This document shows, in pieces, positions 1-11,300 of a DNA stretch of 64,000 nt. A model generated the notes under the pieces. It was not told the DNA's origin and searched no databases. It worked only from the letters and a program-made list of their open reading frames with translations. This stretch comes from Thamnaconus septentrionalis. Taxonomy: Eukaryota > Chordata > Actinopteri > Tetraodontiformes > Monacanthidae. Location: assembly GCA_009823395.1 (NCBI GenBank), contig CM020503.1, positions 1,928,501 through 1,992,500 of the forward strand. The letters run 5' to 3'. Positions within the stretch are counted from its first letter, which is position 1; the number at the start of each line of letters is the position of its first letter. The translations under genes and the position numbers were made by a program.

Positions 1-66
1 ACTCACTGGGTTCTCAGCTCACTGTCACTCTTGATGTTTCACCTCAGACTGACTCCAGGACTCAAG

Positions 67-197
67 ATGAGTCTTCCAGTGGAGCAAGAGGAGGACAGAG
101 CAAAGTCTCCAGGGTCCAGGGGTGTGTGTCTGAAGAGTGACTGGTCCAAGGGTGCACCTATAACCTTCAGTAATGAACCTGGAGCCTCTGGAACACA
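67..197 (+). CDS. NLR gene, first coding exon
   Basis: An ATG at 67 opens 43 codons plus two bases and ends at an ACA CA/GTAAGC donor. The second half repeats the peptide of the downstream array exons ([20 protein letters not shown]), while the first half is a distinct acidic leader. A possible acceptor (ACCTCAG) at 41-47 suggests that this exon also carries about 19 bases of 5' UTR. Confidence 0.7.
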
Positions 198-2795
198 GTA
201 AGCAACAAGGCTACCTATATTATATGATGAATAGACAGACACTATTAGTCAGATAAAAAAAAAAAAAAACTATTAATAATTTAGAAAACCAGAAGACTGA
301 AACAAACTTCATTGGACAATCATTTTTATTTGCAGAGTTGTTTCCAAGACACAAAGACTGAAGTCTCCAGCTTCCAGTGGGGTGTCTCTGAAGAGTGACT
401 GGTCCAAGGGTGCACCTATAACCTTCAGTAATGAACCTGGAGCCTCTGGAACACAGTAAGCAACAAGGCTACCTATATTATATGATGAATAGACAGACAC
501 TATTAGTCAGATAAAAAAAAAAAAAACTATTAATAATTTAGAAAACCAGAAGACTGAAACAAACTTCATTGGACAATCATTTTTATTTGCAGAGTTGTTT
601 CCAAGACACAAAGACTGAAGTCTCCAGCTTCCAGTGGGGTGTCTCTGAAGAGTGACTGGTCCAAGGGTGCACCTATAACCTTCAGTAATGAACCTGGAGC
701 CTCTGGAACACAGTAAGCAACAAGGCTACCTATATTATATGATGATTAGACAGACACTATTAGTCAGATTAAAATATTATTAACAATTTAGAAAATCTTT
801 AATCTGACCAGAAGACTGAAACAAACTTCATTAGAAAGTAATTTTTATTTGCAGAGTTGTTTCCAAGACACAAAGACTGAAGTCTCCAGCTTCCAGTGGG
901 GTGTCTCTGAAGAGTGACTGGTCCAAAGGTGCACCTATAACCTTCAGTAATGAACCTGGAGCCTCTGGAACACAGTAAGCAACAAGGCTACCTATATTAT
1001 ATGATGAATAGACAGACACTATTAGTCAGATAAAAAAAAAAAAAAAACTATTAATAATTTAGAAAACCAGAAGACTGAAACAAACTTCATTGGACAATCA
1101 TTTTTATTTGCAGAGTTGTTTCCAAGACACAAAGACTGAAGTCTCCAGCTTCCAGTGGGGTGTCTCTGAAGAGTGACTGGTCCAAGGGTGCACCTATAAC
1201 CTTCAGTAATGAACCTGGAGCCTCTGGAACACAGTAAGCAACAAGGCTACCTATATTATATGATGAATAGACAGACACTATTAGTCAGATAAAAAAAAAA
1301 AAAAACTATTAATAATTTAGAAAACCAGAAGACTGAAACAAACTTCATTGGACAATCATTTTTATTTGCAGAGTTGTTTCCAAGACACAAAGACTGAAGT
1401 CTCCAGCTTCCAGTGGGGTGTCTCTGAAGAGTGACTGGTCCAAGGGTGCACCTATAACCTTCAGTAATGAACCTGGAGCCTCTGGAACACAGTAAGCAAC
1501 AAGGCTACCTATATTATATGATGAATAGACAGACACTATTAGTCAGATAAAAAAAAAAAACTATTAATAATTTAGAAAACCAGAAGACTGAAACAAACTT
1601 CATTGGACAATCATTTTTATTTGCAGAGTTGTTTCCAAGACACAAAGACTGAAGTCTCCAGCTTCCAGTGGGGTGTCTCTGAAGAGTGACTGGTCCAAGG
1701 GTGCACCTATAACCTTCAGTAATGAACCTGGAGCCTCTGGAACACAGTAATACACCTAATTTCCTTGTTTCTCAGTCTAATTCTAGTTTTATTTCACAGT
1801 GATAAATTCATCAGAAGGTGAAAAGGTGTCAGATGTTGTGGTCAGTGGTCAAGAGAAGAGAATCTTTGACATGGTCACATTCATCATGTTGTACAGGAAA
1901 TTAGATTGAACTTTATGCAGTGGCAGGAATGTGGAAAGTGCAGCTCAACTCCACTGAGATGAATTTCAATCCAAAGTTCAGTGCAGCGTGTCTCCACTGT
2001 CTGTCTGCTGAGAAACAAAGGGCCAGTTCCACAGAGTCACTGCTCAACCAGAGCATATAGAGAAAAGATAGATTTGATATATCAAAATGTGATCTAATAA
2101 TATATTAGATGATGTGACAAGACCAGCCTATAAAACAACTACAAATCGATTGTAAGCGCAACGTCGGGGTTGAAAATGCCGTCATTAATGGTTGCACTTT
2201 ATTCTTTGTGGGTCAAATTGTTTTACTTTTTACTTTTTAATTAAATCACACATCCACTATACTGAGGCACTGAGGAAGTAAATTCACACAGGAATGCAAC
2301 AGAGTCCATTGTCCAGACAAAGAATTGCATTATCTTTGTCGATTTATACCCTTCCCAGTGCTGCCCTCTCTGCTGCCAGACCCATATGTAGAAAACTTAG
2401 TGCTCCAGAGCTACAAAATACCTTAAAAAATGAAAAAATGAATAAGCATTCACATTAACTCAAATAATTCTTAATATTATGATCAAACTAAAGATATATT
2501 TATCAAGCCAAACAATCAAAATAATGAAATATAACACAAATGATAAGTAGCTCCAACAGTGAAGCTACATGAAGGGATTGAATTTAGAAAACTGAGCAAA
2601 GAAGACAAGAAGTGATTTGTGAAGAGCCGACTAGGAGGCCAGCAGGCTGTCAGTTAGTGTTGATGGAGACAATGATTCCATCAAACTAATGATGGTGTCA
2701 GAAAAACAGGCGACAAGTGATGGACACCAACAACTGATCCAATCAGTCAAAGCCAAAGTGTCTCCACAGGAAGACGGAGGGGAGTCCTGGTGGTG

Positions 2796-2833
<38 letters not shown>

Positions 2834-4910
2834 CGTCCTCTGCTGTGTCTCAGGGTGGAGCAGGACTTCAAACTACCAACCACCCTGTCAGGACAGCTCA
2901 CAGTAAGAGTGTCCACCTGCACATCATCTCACTGTCACTGCAGAGGGACTATAGACTGACTGCAAACACAGTCGCTCATGGAGCTTTATTGACACAATTA
3001 CAATCTTGAATTAAAATGACAATTCTGGCCTCATGGCAACTTCATTGTTTCTTCTCCAACCCTTTCTCAGCTCCAGTTGATGATGGTCTGCAGGAGCTTC
3101 TACAGCAGCATAAGATCAGTCTGGAGATGAGATGTGAACGTGTGACTGAAGGTGAAGAAGCAGGAAGTCAAACCCTCCTCAACAGCGTCTACACTGAGCT
3201 CTACATCACTGAGGGACTGAGTGAGGATGTCAACAGACAACATGAGGTCAGGCAGCTGGAGACCAAGAAGACCAAGAAGACCAAGAAGAGCCTCCAGGAC
3301 CGTCCAATCAGGTGCAGCCAGATCTTTGAAGCCTCACCTGAGCAGCAGGGCCTCAGAGTCAGAGTGGTGCTGACCAACGGCGTCGCTGGGGTTGGAAAAA
3401 CCTTCTCAGTGCAGAAGTTCACTCTGGACTGGGCCCAGGGCCTGGAGAACCAGGACCTTCAGCTGGTGGTTCCTCTCTCATTCAGGGAGCTCACCTTGGT
3501 CAAAGAGCAGCACTACAGTCTTCTGGAGCTGCTCCATGTTTTCCATCCAACGTTAGAGAAGCTCACAGCAGAGCAGCTGCATGTCTGCAAACTTCTCTTC
3601 ATCTTGGACGGCCTGGATGAAAGCAGACTGGCTCTGGACTTTGAGAAGAAGCAGGTGGTGACTGATGTCACTCAGAAGAAGTCAGTCAGCGTCCTCCTAA
3701 CAAACCTGATCAGAGGAGATCTGCTTCCCTCGACTCTGCTGTGGATAACTTCCAGACCTGCAGCAGCCAATCAGATCCCTCTGTCATGTGTGGACCGGCT
3801 GACAGAAGTACGAGGCTTCACCGATGACCAGAAGGAGGAGTATTTCAAGAGGAGGTTCAGAGGTAAAGAAGATGTGTCCAGCAGAATCATCTCCCACATC
3901 AAGGCCTCCAGGAGCCTCCACATCATGTGTCAGATCCCGGTCTTCTGCTGGATCACTGCCACAGTACTGGAGATCATGTTGAACTCAGAGCAGACAGGAG
4001 AACTGCCCAAGACCCTGACTGACATGTACTCACACTTCCTGCTGGTCCAGACCAAGAGGAAGCAGCAAAAGTATGGAGAGGCTGACAGGGAGCTTCTTCT
4101 GAAGCTGGGCCAGCTGGCATTTGAACATCTGGAGAGTGGAAACATCATGTTCTACAGTGAAGACCTGGAGAAGTGTGGTCTCAGTGTGACTGACGCCTCT
4201 GTGTACTCAGGAGTTTGTACAGAGATCTTCAGAAGAGAGAGTGCGATCTTCCACAAAACTGTCTACTGCTTCGTTCATCTGAGCGTCCAGGAGTTTCTGG
4301 CTGCAGTCTACATCTTCCACTGTCACACCAACAAGAACAACCAGGTTGTTCAAGATTTCCTCCAAGATGTAGAACCAGGGCTATTAGATAAACTGTCAAG
4401 CCTGTTTAGAAAAGAAGACGACCAAACCATGGACACCTTTCTGAAGAGGATGATGGAGAAATCCCTGAAGAGTCCAAACAGTCACCTGGACTTGTTTGTT
4501 CGCTTTCTCCATGGACTCAGTCTGGAATCCAACCAGAAACTCTTAGGAGGCCTGCTGGGTCTCACTGACAACCATCCAGGAACTTTAGAGAAGGTCATCA
4601 ACAACCTGAAGGAGATGAACACTGGTGATGTTTCTCCTGACAGAAGCATCAACATCTTCCACTGTCTGCTGGAGGTGAAGGACCAGTCAGTGCATCAGGA
4701 GGTCCAAGAGTTCCTGCAGTCAGAGAACAGATCATGGAAGGAACTCTCAGCCATCCAGTGTTCAGCTCTGGCCTACGTGCTGCAGATGTCAGAGGAGGTT
4801 CTGGAGGAGTTGGACCTCAGGAAGTACAAGACGACCACGGAGGGAAGATTGAGACTGATTCCAGCTGTGAGGAACTGCAGGAAGGCTGTGATACATTTAG
4901 GAGGGTACGT

Positions 4911-4975
<65 letters not shown>

Positions 4976-7887
4976 AGTGTGTGTGTGTGTGCTCTTGGTT
5001 CCACCCTGCTATATCAGCAGCTCCTCCAGTCACAGAGTGGATCAACATCAGCAGGTCCACTTGTGGCTGCAGGTCTCCAAGAAAACAATGAGGGAAACAC
5101 TGAGTGGTGACTTTTGGCAGCAGGCCGTCAACACAGGGCTAACTCAGCTGCTTTGTGTTGGATGGTGAGTGGAGTGAAGCTGCTCCACTGGAGTCCAGGA
5201 TGGAGATGAAGATGTGACAGTGGCAGAATGAGGAGCTTTGATCAGTGTGAAGGATTCATGCAGTCAATCAACACAATCAACACATTGAACACACAAACAC
5301 ATCCTTCCTTCATTTGGCAGCAGACAATAAAACAGCAGTTGGATCAAAGATGCAGTGGAGTCCAAAGAGACGCCAGTGAAGGAACTCTGATCCAGTGGAG
5401 CTCCAAGCTGCAGTGACTTTACACACAAATGACCATCATGTTGACTTGAAGCAGCAGATCAGAGCAACACTGTCAGTCACAACAGGATGTGTTGACACTC
5501 AGTGGCTGGAACACACACTGGAGTTTTTAGAGTCTCACATGTCGACCAGAATTTCTCACTCTGCTCTCCTACATTGCAGAGATTTCACCGAACATTTCTC
5601 AATGATGAAGTCTAGAGGCACTGAACTCCCCGAGCTTCAGTGTGCAGTGGTGTCTTCAGCTCTGAAGTCCAGCCCCTCCCACCTCACACTGCTGGACCTG
5701 AGTGACACCACCCTGAAGGATCCTGGAGTGAAGCTGCTCTGTGCTGGACTGCAGAGTCCAAACTGCAGACTGGAAGTTCTCAGGTCAGTTCCTGGTTTCT
5801 ACTGGTGGACAGTGTGTGTCAGCAGATGACAACTGGTGTGTAACGCTACTCAGTGTGAAGACTTTGAAGCAGATATTAAACACTCATCTAGACAAAGTGG
5901 ATGTTGTTGATATTTTCATGTCAACAATCTGAAGCCAGAAAAGACTTTGGATGGTGGAAGAAAGTGTGGAAAATGTCTCCAGTCACTTTGGAGCTCAATG
6001 GAAGTTGTTGATTGGTGATGAAGGTCACATGACTGAGCAGAAGATCCCGTGAAGAAATATTAGAGGCAGATTAATAGTGCAGCAGTATTTCTTCATCTTG
6101 TCCTTTGAATGTGTTTGACTTGTAACGAGACTCTGATGACTGAAAACAGCCACAAGCACACAAAGGACTCACTGATTATTTTCCATCTTCACTGCTGATT
6201 GGCTGCACACTGACTGACACACTGCTGTTGTTATTGTGTTGACAACATGATGATGATCCACAATGGCACAATGACTCGTTCTAGGGAATGACTCAGTGAT
6301 CTGAATATCTGGATCATCAACAGGGAGAAATTACTCTTAATATGACATTTACAACATGGAAGAAATCAAATATTTATTCTTTATTCAGGTTGAGGAAATG
6401 CAATTTGTCAAAGACCAGCTGTGATTGGCTGCTCTCAGCTCTGAAGTCCAACCCCTCCCACCTCAGAGAGCTGGACCTGAGTTCCAACTACAAGCTGCAG
6501 GATTCAGGAGTGAAGGAGCTGAGTGGTTTTCTGCAGAGTCCAGACTGTAAACTGGAGGCACTGAGGTGAGTACTGGCTTGGAACCAGTGGATGATGGTTT
6601 CAGCACCAAACACACTTCATCACACATGTTGAATAAACATTGAACTGAAGGTTTATTCATATCAAAATGACATCCAGAATATGAAAACTGCATTCTGTTA
6701 ATGTTTGAGGTAAAATCATCAGTGGTCATGTGACCAAACATCATTTACACACACATTAGTTTTGGATTAAGATGTTCAGAGTGATGACACCCTGGAAAAA
6801 CTCTCCATCATTTATTCTATATTCAGGTTGAGTTGGTGCAGTTTGTCAGAGCTCAGCTGTGATTGGCTGGTCTCAGCTCTGAAGTCCAACCCTCCCACCT
6901 CAGACACCTGGACCTGAGTGGGAACCAGCTGCAGGATTCATCAGTGAAACTGCTGAGTGGTTTTCTGCAGAGTCCAGACTGTAAACTGGAGACTCTGAGG
7001 TCAGTTCACCCTCTTCACTCTACAACTTCTATCACTCTTGTGATTGTTGTCATGGTTTTCACTTCACTGGTGTTGGAAATTCAATTTATAGACACTGGTT
7101 TGTGTTTGATATGTCTGAAACCTAGTTTAAAAGTACAGTGAACAAATTATGTCACCTAGTAGTCAGATGTCAGATTGTAGATCTCATTTGTTTGTTCTCT
7201 CCATCCCATTTTTTTTTTTTTTTTTTTTAGATATTTCAGGTTGATTTTCAGAGTGATAACACCCTGGAAAAACTCTCCATCATTATAAACTCTCCATCAT
7301 TTATTCTTTATTCAGGTTGAGGAGCTGCAGGTTGTCAGAGCTCAGCTGTGATTGGCTGCTCTCAGCTCTGAAGTTCAACCCCTCCCACCTCAGATACCTG
7401 AACCTGAGTAAGAACCAGCTGCAGGAATTATCAGTGAAGCCACTGATGGATCTTGTCCACAGCAGAGACTATCAACTGGAGACTCTGAGGTCAGTACTGG
7501 TTTAGAACCAGTAGATTATGGTTCTAGCACCAAAGCCAGTTGATCCCACAGCAGAGGTCCAGTGTTCCAAGTCACAGTGTGAGAGGAGGATGGTAACGTC
7601 CAGCTGCTCCTCATTCATCCAACATCTGCTGCAAAACTGCTTCATCTCTCAGTTCACCACTCAATTATTGATCAGTTCATCTTCATCAGCCCTCAGTATC
7701 AGTCCAACACTCCATGGTCACATGACCTTCATATGTTCCACACTTGACATGTGACTGAGAGTCTGGTTCTTCTCACCAGTCACTCCATCATCTCCATCAA
7801 CAGTCAACGTCTCTGTGATGATGCATTCAAGGACCGTGAGTCCTGACTCCTGCTGTCTCTTCTTCTCTCTGCAGGTGGAGGAACTGA
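67..7887 (+). CDS. NLRC3-like fish NLR (FISNA-NACHT-LRR), possibly broken
   Basis: This gene encodes an intracellular NOD-like receptor of the large teleost-specific NLR family, thought to act in cytosolic innate sensing. Exons read: 67-197, 336-455, 593-712, 855-974, 1114-1233, 1372-1491, 1627-1746, 3071-4904, 5580-5783, 6389-6565, 6827-6999, 7316-7489 and 7875-7887. The start codon opens with MSLPVEQEE, close to the usual start of fish NLRC3-like proteins. The NACHT exon shows Walker A (GVAGVGKT), Walker B ([11 protein letters not shown]) and the [12 protein letters not shown] sensor segment. LRR exons follow, and no B30.2 exon is seen. Splice phases agree from 3071 onward. Two problems stand out. 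The exon joining 1746 to 3071 is unresolved in phase. The LRR exon at 6827 is one base short, which brings an early stop. Membership of the family is certain; whether the gene works is doubtful. Confidence 0.85.
336..1746 (+). repeat. Tandem array of six 120-bp NLR exons
   Basis: Six exons lie at 336-455, 593-712, 855-974, 1114-1233, 1372-1491 and 1627-1746. Each has a TTTGCAG acceptor and a CA/GTAAGC donor (GTAATA in the last) and is 120 bp long. All start and end in the same phase, so any number can be spliced in frame. All encode the same 40 residues, including [20 protein letters not shown]. By eye the only exon difference is one synonymous base in the third copy (AAA for AAG). The introns (135-142 bp) are also near-identical apart from poly-A length, except that the intron at 713-854 has diverged. 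The unit is about 258 bp. The peptide resembles the repeated N-terminal exons known in fish NLRC3-like genes; its function is unknown. Confidence 0.88.
1747..3070 (+). other. NLR intron with (CAG)n and an unresolved exon
   Basis: A run of AGC/CAG triplets covers about 2798-2831. An exon-like piece surrounds it, with a possible acceptor at 2761-2769 (TCTCCACAG) and a strong donor at 2903 (ACA/GTAAGA). The 133-bp candidate 2770-2902 reads through in the phase set by exon 1746 and would encode a serine run. It ends in phase 0, however, whereas the FISNA exon needs phase 1. Nothing else coding is recognised in 1750-2760. Confidence 0.35.
3071..4904 (+). CDS. NLR FISNA-NACHT exon
   Basis: This exon of about 611 codons starts after a pyrimidine-rich acceptor (CCTTTCTCAG) and ends at GG/GTACGT. 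The FISNA part shows [14 protein letters not shown] and [13 protein letters not shown] follows with GVAGVGKTF near 3379-3405, [10 protein letters not shown] near 3598-3627 and [11 protein letters not shown]. Winged-helix and helical regions follow ([20 protein letters not shown]) and then [22 protein letters not shown] at the LRR border. Length and order are normal for the family and no stop interrupts it. Confidence 0.93.
4917..4990 (+). repeat. (TG)n microsatellite beside a splice donor
   Basis: A TG tract of 58 bases (4917-4974), a GA interruption and a further short TG run begin 13 bases after the donor of the NACHT exon. In the transcript this is a UG-rich stretch immediately downstream of the 5' splice site. 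Confidence 0.95.
5580..5783 (+). CDS. NLR LRR exon 1
   Basis: The acceptor is ACATTGCAG and the donor AG/GTCAGT. The phase fits the NACHT exon, with GG plus A forming glycine. It encodes a leader (DFTEHFSMM) and an LRR unit with [20 protein letters not shown] and [19 protein letters not shown], standard for fish NLRC3-like proteins. Confidence 0.82.
6389..6565 (+). CDS. NLR LRR exon 2
   Basis: This 177-bp exon lies between TTATTCAG and AG/GTGAGT and begins and ends in phase 2. The unit reads [20 protein letters not shown], then [20 protein letters not shown]. It has one codon more than the usual 174-bp fish LRR exon, within the SSNYK segment. Confidence 0.88.
6827..6999 (+). pseudogene. NLR LRR exon 3 with one-base deletion
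   Basis: The exon is a sister of the flanking LRR exons but is 173 bp instead of 174. At about 6888-6893 it reads TCCAACCCTCCC where its sisters have TCCAACCCCTCCC, so one C is missing. The normal frame therefore changes within the SNPSHL motif and reaches TGA about ten codons later. Skipping the exon would also shift the frame. The acceptor (ATATTCAG) and donor (AG/GTCAGT) are intact. A true null allele and an assembly error in the C run both remain possible. Confidence 0.78.
7316..7489 (+). CDS. NLR LRR exon 4
   Basis: This is a 174-bp phase-2 LRR exon with [20 protein letters not shown] and [19 protein letters not shown]. The second half is diverged ([19 protein letters not shown] instead of the usual [17 protein letters not shown]), suggesting relaxed constraint. 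Confidence 0.85.
7875..7887 (+). CDS. NLR last coding exon (very short)
   Basis: After a CTCTCTGCAG acceptor the phase-2 frame reads only R-W-R-N and then TGA. It is a minimal terminal exon, so no B30.2 domain is encoded here. The call rests on the phase and the strong acceptor. Confidence 0.55.
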
Positions 7888-7998
7888 GGGAGGATGAGGA
7901 GGAGAGTGAAGAGGAGAGCTCCATCTAGTGGTGGCTGACAGAACTACAACCAGTGGAGATGAGTGACACACAGAGGCTCCAGCCCTTCTCCTCCTGCA

Positions 7999-8000
<2 letters not shown>

Positions 8001-8055
<55 letters not shown>
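8001..8055 (+). repeat. (CA)n microsatellite in the NLR 3' UTR
   Basis: An uninterrupted CA tract of 55 bases lies just beyond the predicted stop of the NLR gene. Confidence 0.95.
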
Positions 8056-8056
<1 letters not shown>

Positions 8057-8353
8057 AGTTGTCCTCCAGTGGACATGGAAGAAGCAGGACTTGGAGATGG
8101 AGGCTGGAGCAGCTGGTCAGTGAAGGCAGCAGCAACACAACCACTTGTTCTGCTCTCATCATCCACAGCTGGAACATCTCAGCATGAAGGTTTCACACAT
8201 CAACAACACACTGATCTGCTCTCACTTCAGAGTTCTCCATCCAACTCCACCTGGTTTCTCAGGGGAAGCACAAAGATGAATTGGTCAAAGTCTGACAGCG
8301 TTGTGAAGGCTGTGTAGTTGATATCGCACCTTTATTTCTGGTTTATGAGCCTA

Positions 8354-8363
8354 AATAAATAAA
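8354..8363 (+). terminator. Candidate poly(A) signal of the NLR gene
   Basis: Two overlapping AATAAA hexamers occur about 470 bases after the NLR stop codon. The placement is plausible for a 3' end but is not proof of use. Confidence 0.4.
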
Positions 8364-11300
8364 TCACATATAATATGTTGTTTCATGTGAAACAGACAAA
8401 GTGATTCACGACAACTGTGATTGGAACTCAAATGATTATTGAATTATAAGAAAAAAGAAGTTTCAATTTTGCTCCTACTTATATGATCAGAATCAACCTC
8501 ATTCTGTTACTAGCAAAATATAATCACTAATTCTCTCTTTTTTTCTTTTTTAGTTTTTAAAACTGAGCTCAAACATTGTGTTTCAAGGATTCATTATTCA
8601 TTATCGAAATGAATTCATTTCTGCTGCTTCATCTTTTAAAGTCTTGTCATGGGGATTCTCCATACCTAAAAAAATGGTTAGAAGTGTTTGATCAATAGGC
8701 CAGACCCACTTCTCCATTTGGTCTCAACATAAACCAAATGAATCAACCTAAATCAATCTCACTCTTACAAACAATTCAGTTCAAGTAGAATTTTGCCCCA
8801 AGAAAGCAATAATGCTTTATAATTAATCAGCAGAAAATCAAACAGTCCTGGATAGAAGGTAGATAGAACATCACAATAACTTTATGGTCTGCTTGAGGTT
8901 TCGGTCGTGTAATCGTTAATATCTGGCTCAGTGTCGTCCTGCACGATGTCCCTCTGAGTGAATCATGTGAAAGACAGCGAACACAAACATTGTTCGACAA
9001 CTGCCAAAGACTCACAAGGGAAACAAGAGAGTGAAGTTCACTTTCATTTTGCACAATCATTAATTAGACAGATTTTCTAATGAAATTTTCAGAAGCAATA
9101 AGGAAACAGCTTTGATAGGAAGCCCGAGCAGAGATAGGAGCCTAATTACATGAATGACTCTGTACCTGAGAGAGAAGATCTGAGTCAATAAGTTCCGCAG
9201 CCCTCTAATCTTTCAGAGAAAGAAATTCAGCAGCTGTGCCGCTGCTACGACCCCAGTCTCACTGTCGCACACTGTTGGGCTTCTCGCCCTTTGATGTGGG
9301 TCAAATGAAGTTATGAAGCTGTGCCATCAGCTGTGCAAATTGAGTATAGTTCATGGCCACACTGTCATTTCAGACACGTAACCAGGCTGAAATTTATAAT
9401 AATTCAATGTATAACTATACATCACATTTATATACATAGTATAGGATCATAGTACTCCAGTACACCTGTTGTGTTTTTCACATTTTCAAATCATTCATAA
9501 ATGTTATTTGATAATATTAGCATTTTAGCTGAATATATAGTAGGTCGAGTGATATTGTTAATCAAACCAGTCTTGTAACATATTGATATGTCTCTCTTTA
9601 ATACCTTCAAACACAGTATCTCTGCTTTAAACAGTATATCCACACTTTTACTTTGAAAACACGCAGTAGCCGTCTTCTGTATCCGTGTGTTTGTTGTAAA
9701 GTAAAATTGCATGAGAAACCCATATATACATATTTAATGTCCCGTTTCCATCTCTTGGTGAGTTTGATGGATTAAATGAATCAATCATCCTCCTCTACGA
9801 CAGAAACTTGTGAAGTCGATTTAAGTAACGTGACAAAGTATTTCTGCTGACTAATTCTTTAGTTTAACGGTGCAGTGGTTGGTGGAATAAAGTGAAAGTA
9901 AAGAGCCACAGAACACAAACACAAGCCAGTGGCCACTTTTCAAAAGTGTATCTGCTGTGTTTAGTATTTTGTTTGTGAATTTTTCTTGAAATCTCTGACG
10001 ATGTACATGAGAATAAATCATGATTTAAAAATAAATAAATAAAAATAAAGATTGTGGCCTTTGTCTTCATACAATGAGGAACTGCAGAAGCAGGAACTTC
10101 CTGCTTCCTGGTTGCCAACCGTCCCGTATTGGCCGGGATGCCCCGTATTTGAGCCAAAAGAGGCGCATCCTGTACAGGTTGTTTGTCCTGGCCTCCCGGG
10201 TGAAGGGAACATGCATATATTTTTTCGTTTGGTTCGCAATGCAGTGTGTCTGTCTGCTTGTCTTGGTGTTTGTGTGCTGTATGCAAAGGACATTAGGACC
10301 GCGCAGTTGACAGGGAAGGCACAACAGTACTAGCGTGTGAGTGTGTACGTGCGTCCCTGTGCTGTGTGTGTTGCAACTTGCAAGGCTGTGGGCGGCGGCA
10401 CGTTTGTGTCTACAACAGTATAACAATACAATAGATCGTCCAGTATTATTATTATTATTTTTAAATCTCTAATCTGTCCTTCTAAACTTTAGATTGGTTT
10501 TTCCTAATTTGGATCACGGTACTCTTGAGGATTTGTGCTCGAGGTCTCAGGAACAGTTGCTCCAGCAGGGCACCTAGTGTTCAATAAATGAAGTGCAGCC
10601 GAGATGTGTCATTCACTGCTTCATGGATTGTCTGGGATTTGAATTATCTGCACATTTCTGATTTCTGGCTACACCACAATGTCAAATGACTTCAAGATGA
10701 CGCTATTAAATATACATGCACGTCTGATTGTATATATATGTTAACCTTAAGTATGTATTTATATATATTAAATATGTATATATGTTAACCTTAACATTTT
10801 TGTCATGAAACATTTAAATGGTTCTGCTACACTGAAGAGCATTATATACAGATGTGTAATTTTCACATGGAACTGGTGCATTCAGAATCATTTCAAATCT
10901 CTCGAACATTGCTGTGGCTCTAGGCGGCCTTCTTCAAATGCAGCCAATAAGATTCTTTTGATTTTTAATGGATGGAATTTCCCTTGGAGGTTCCAAAACT
11001 CAACCTGTGTATCAGTGTGAACATGTATGAGGAAGTAATATCATTGTTATATTTTGTAGATGCATTTTGCAATGATTTAAGTTTGCATTTACCTGATGTA
11101 TTTATATATATCATGTTTACACTAAATAATCTGTAACACCTTAGCAAAATTGCCTCTTTAACTTTATTGTTTTCTTTTCTTTGTTTTTTCCTGTTATATA
11201 ATTTTAGGCTTTCGCTCAAAAAAGTCCGATCCCATTCAGACACTGAGCCATAATCGACTGAATGACACAAGTGGCCAGTCAGATTAAATCAGACAAAATA

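Noticed and set aside
39..1536. Repeated minus-strand ORFs of about 63 residues across 39-1536
   Set aside because: They are antisense readings of the NLR repeat exons. The + strand exons have family motifs and splice sites.
198..1746. Regular repeats with unique-looking spacers, CRISPR-like at first glance
   Set aside because: The units are ~258-bp exon-intron duplications in a vertebrate gene, with near-identical spacers.
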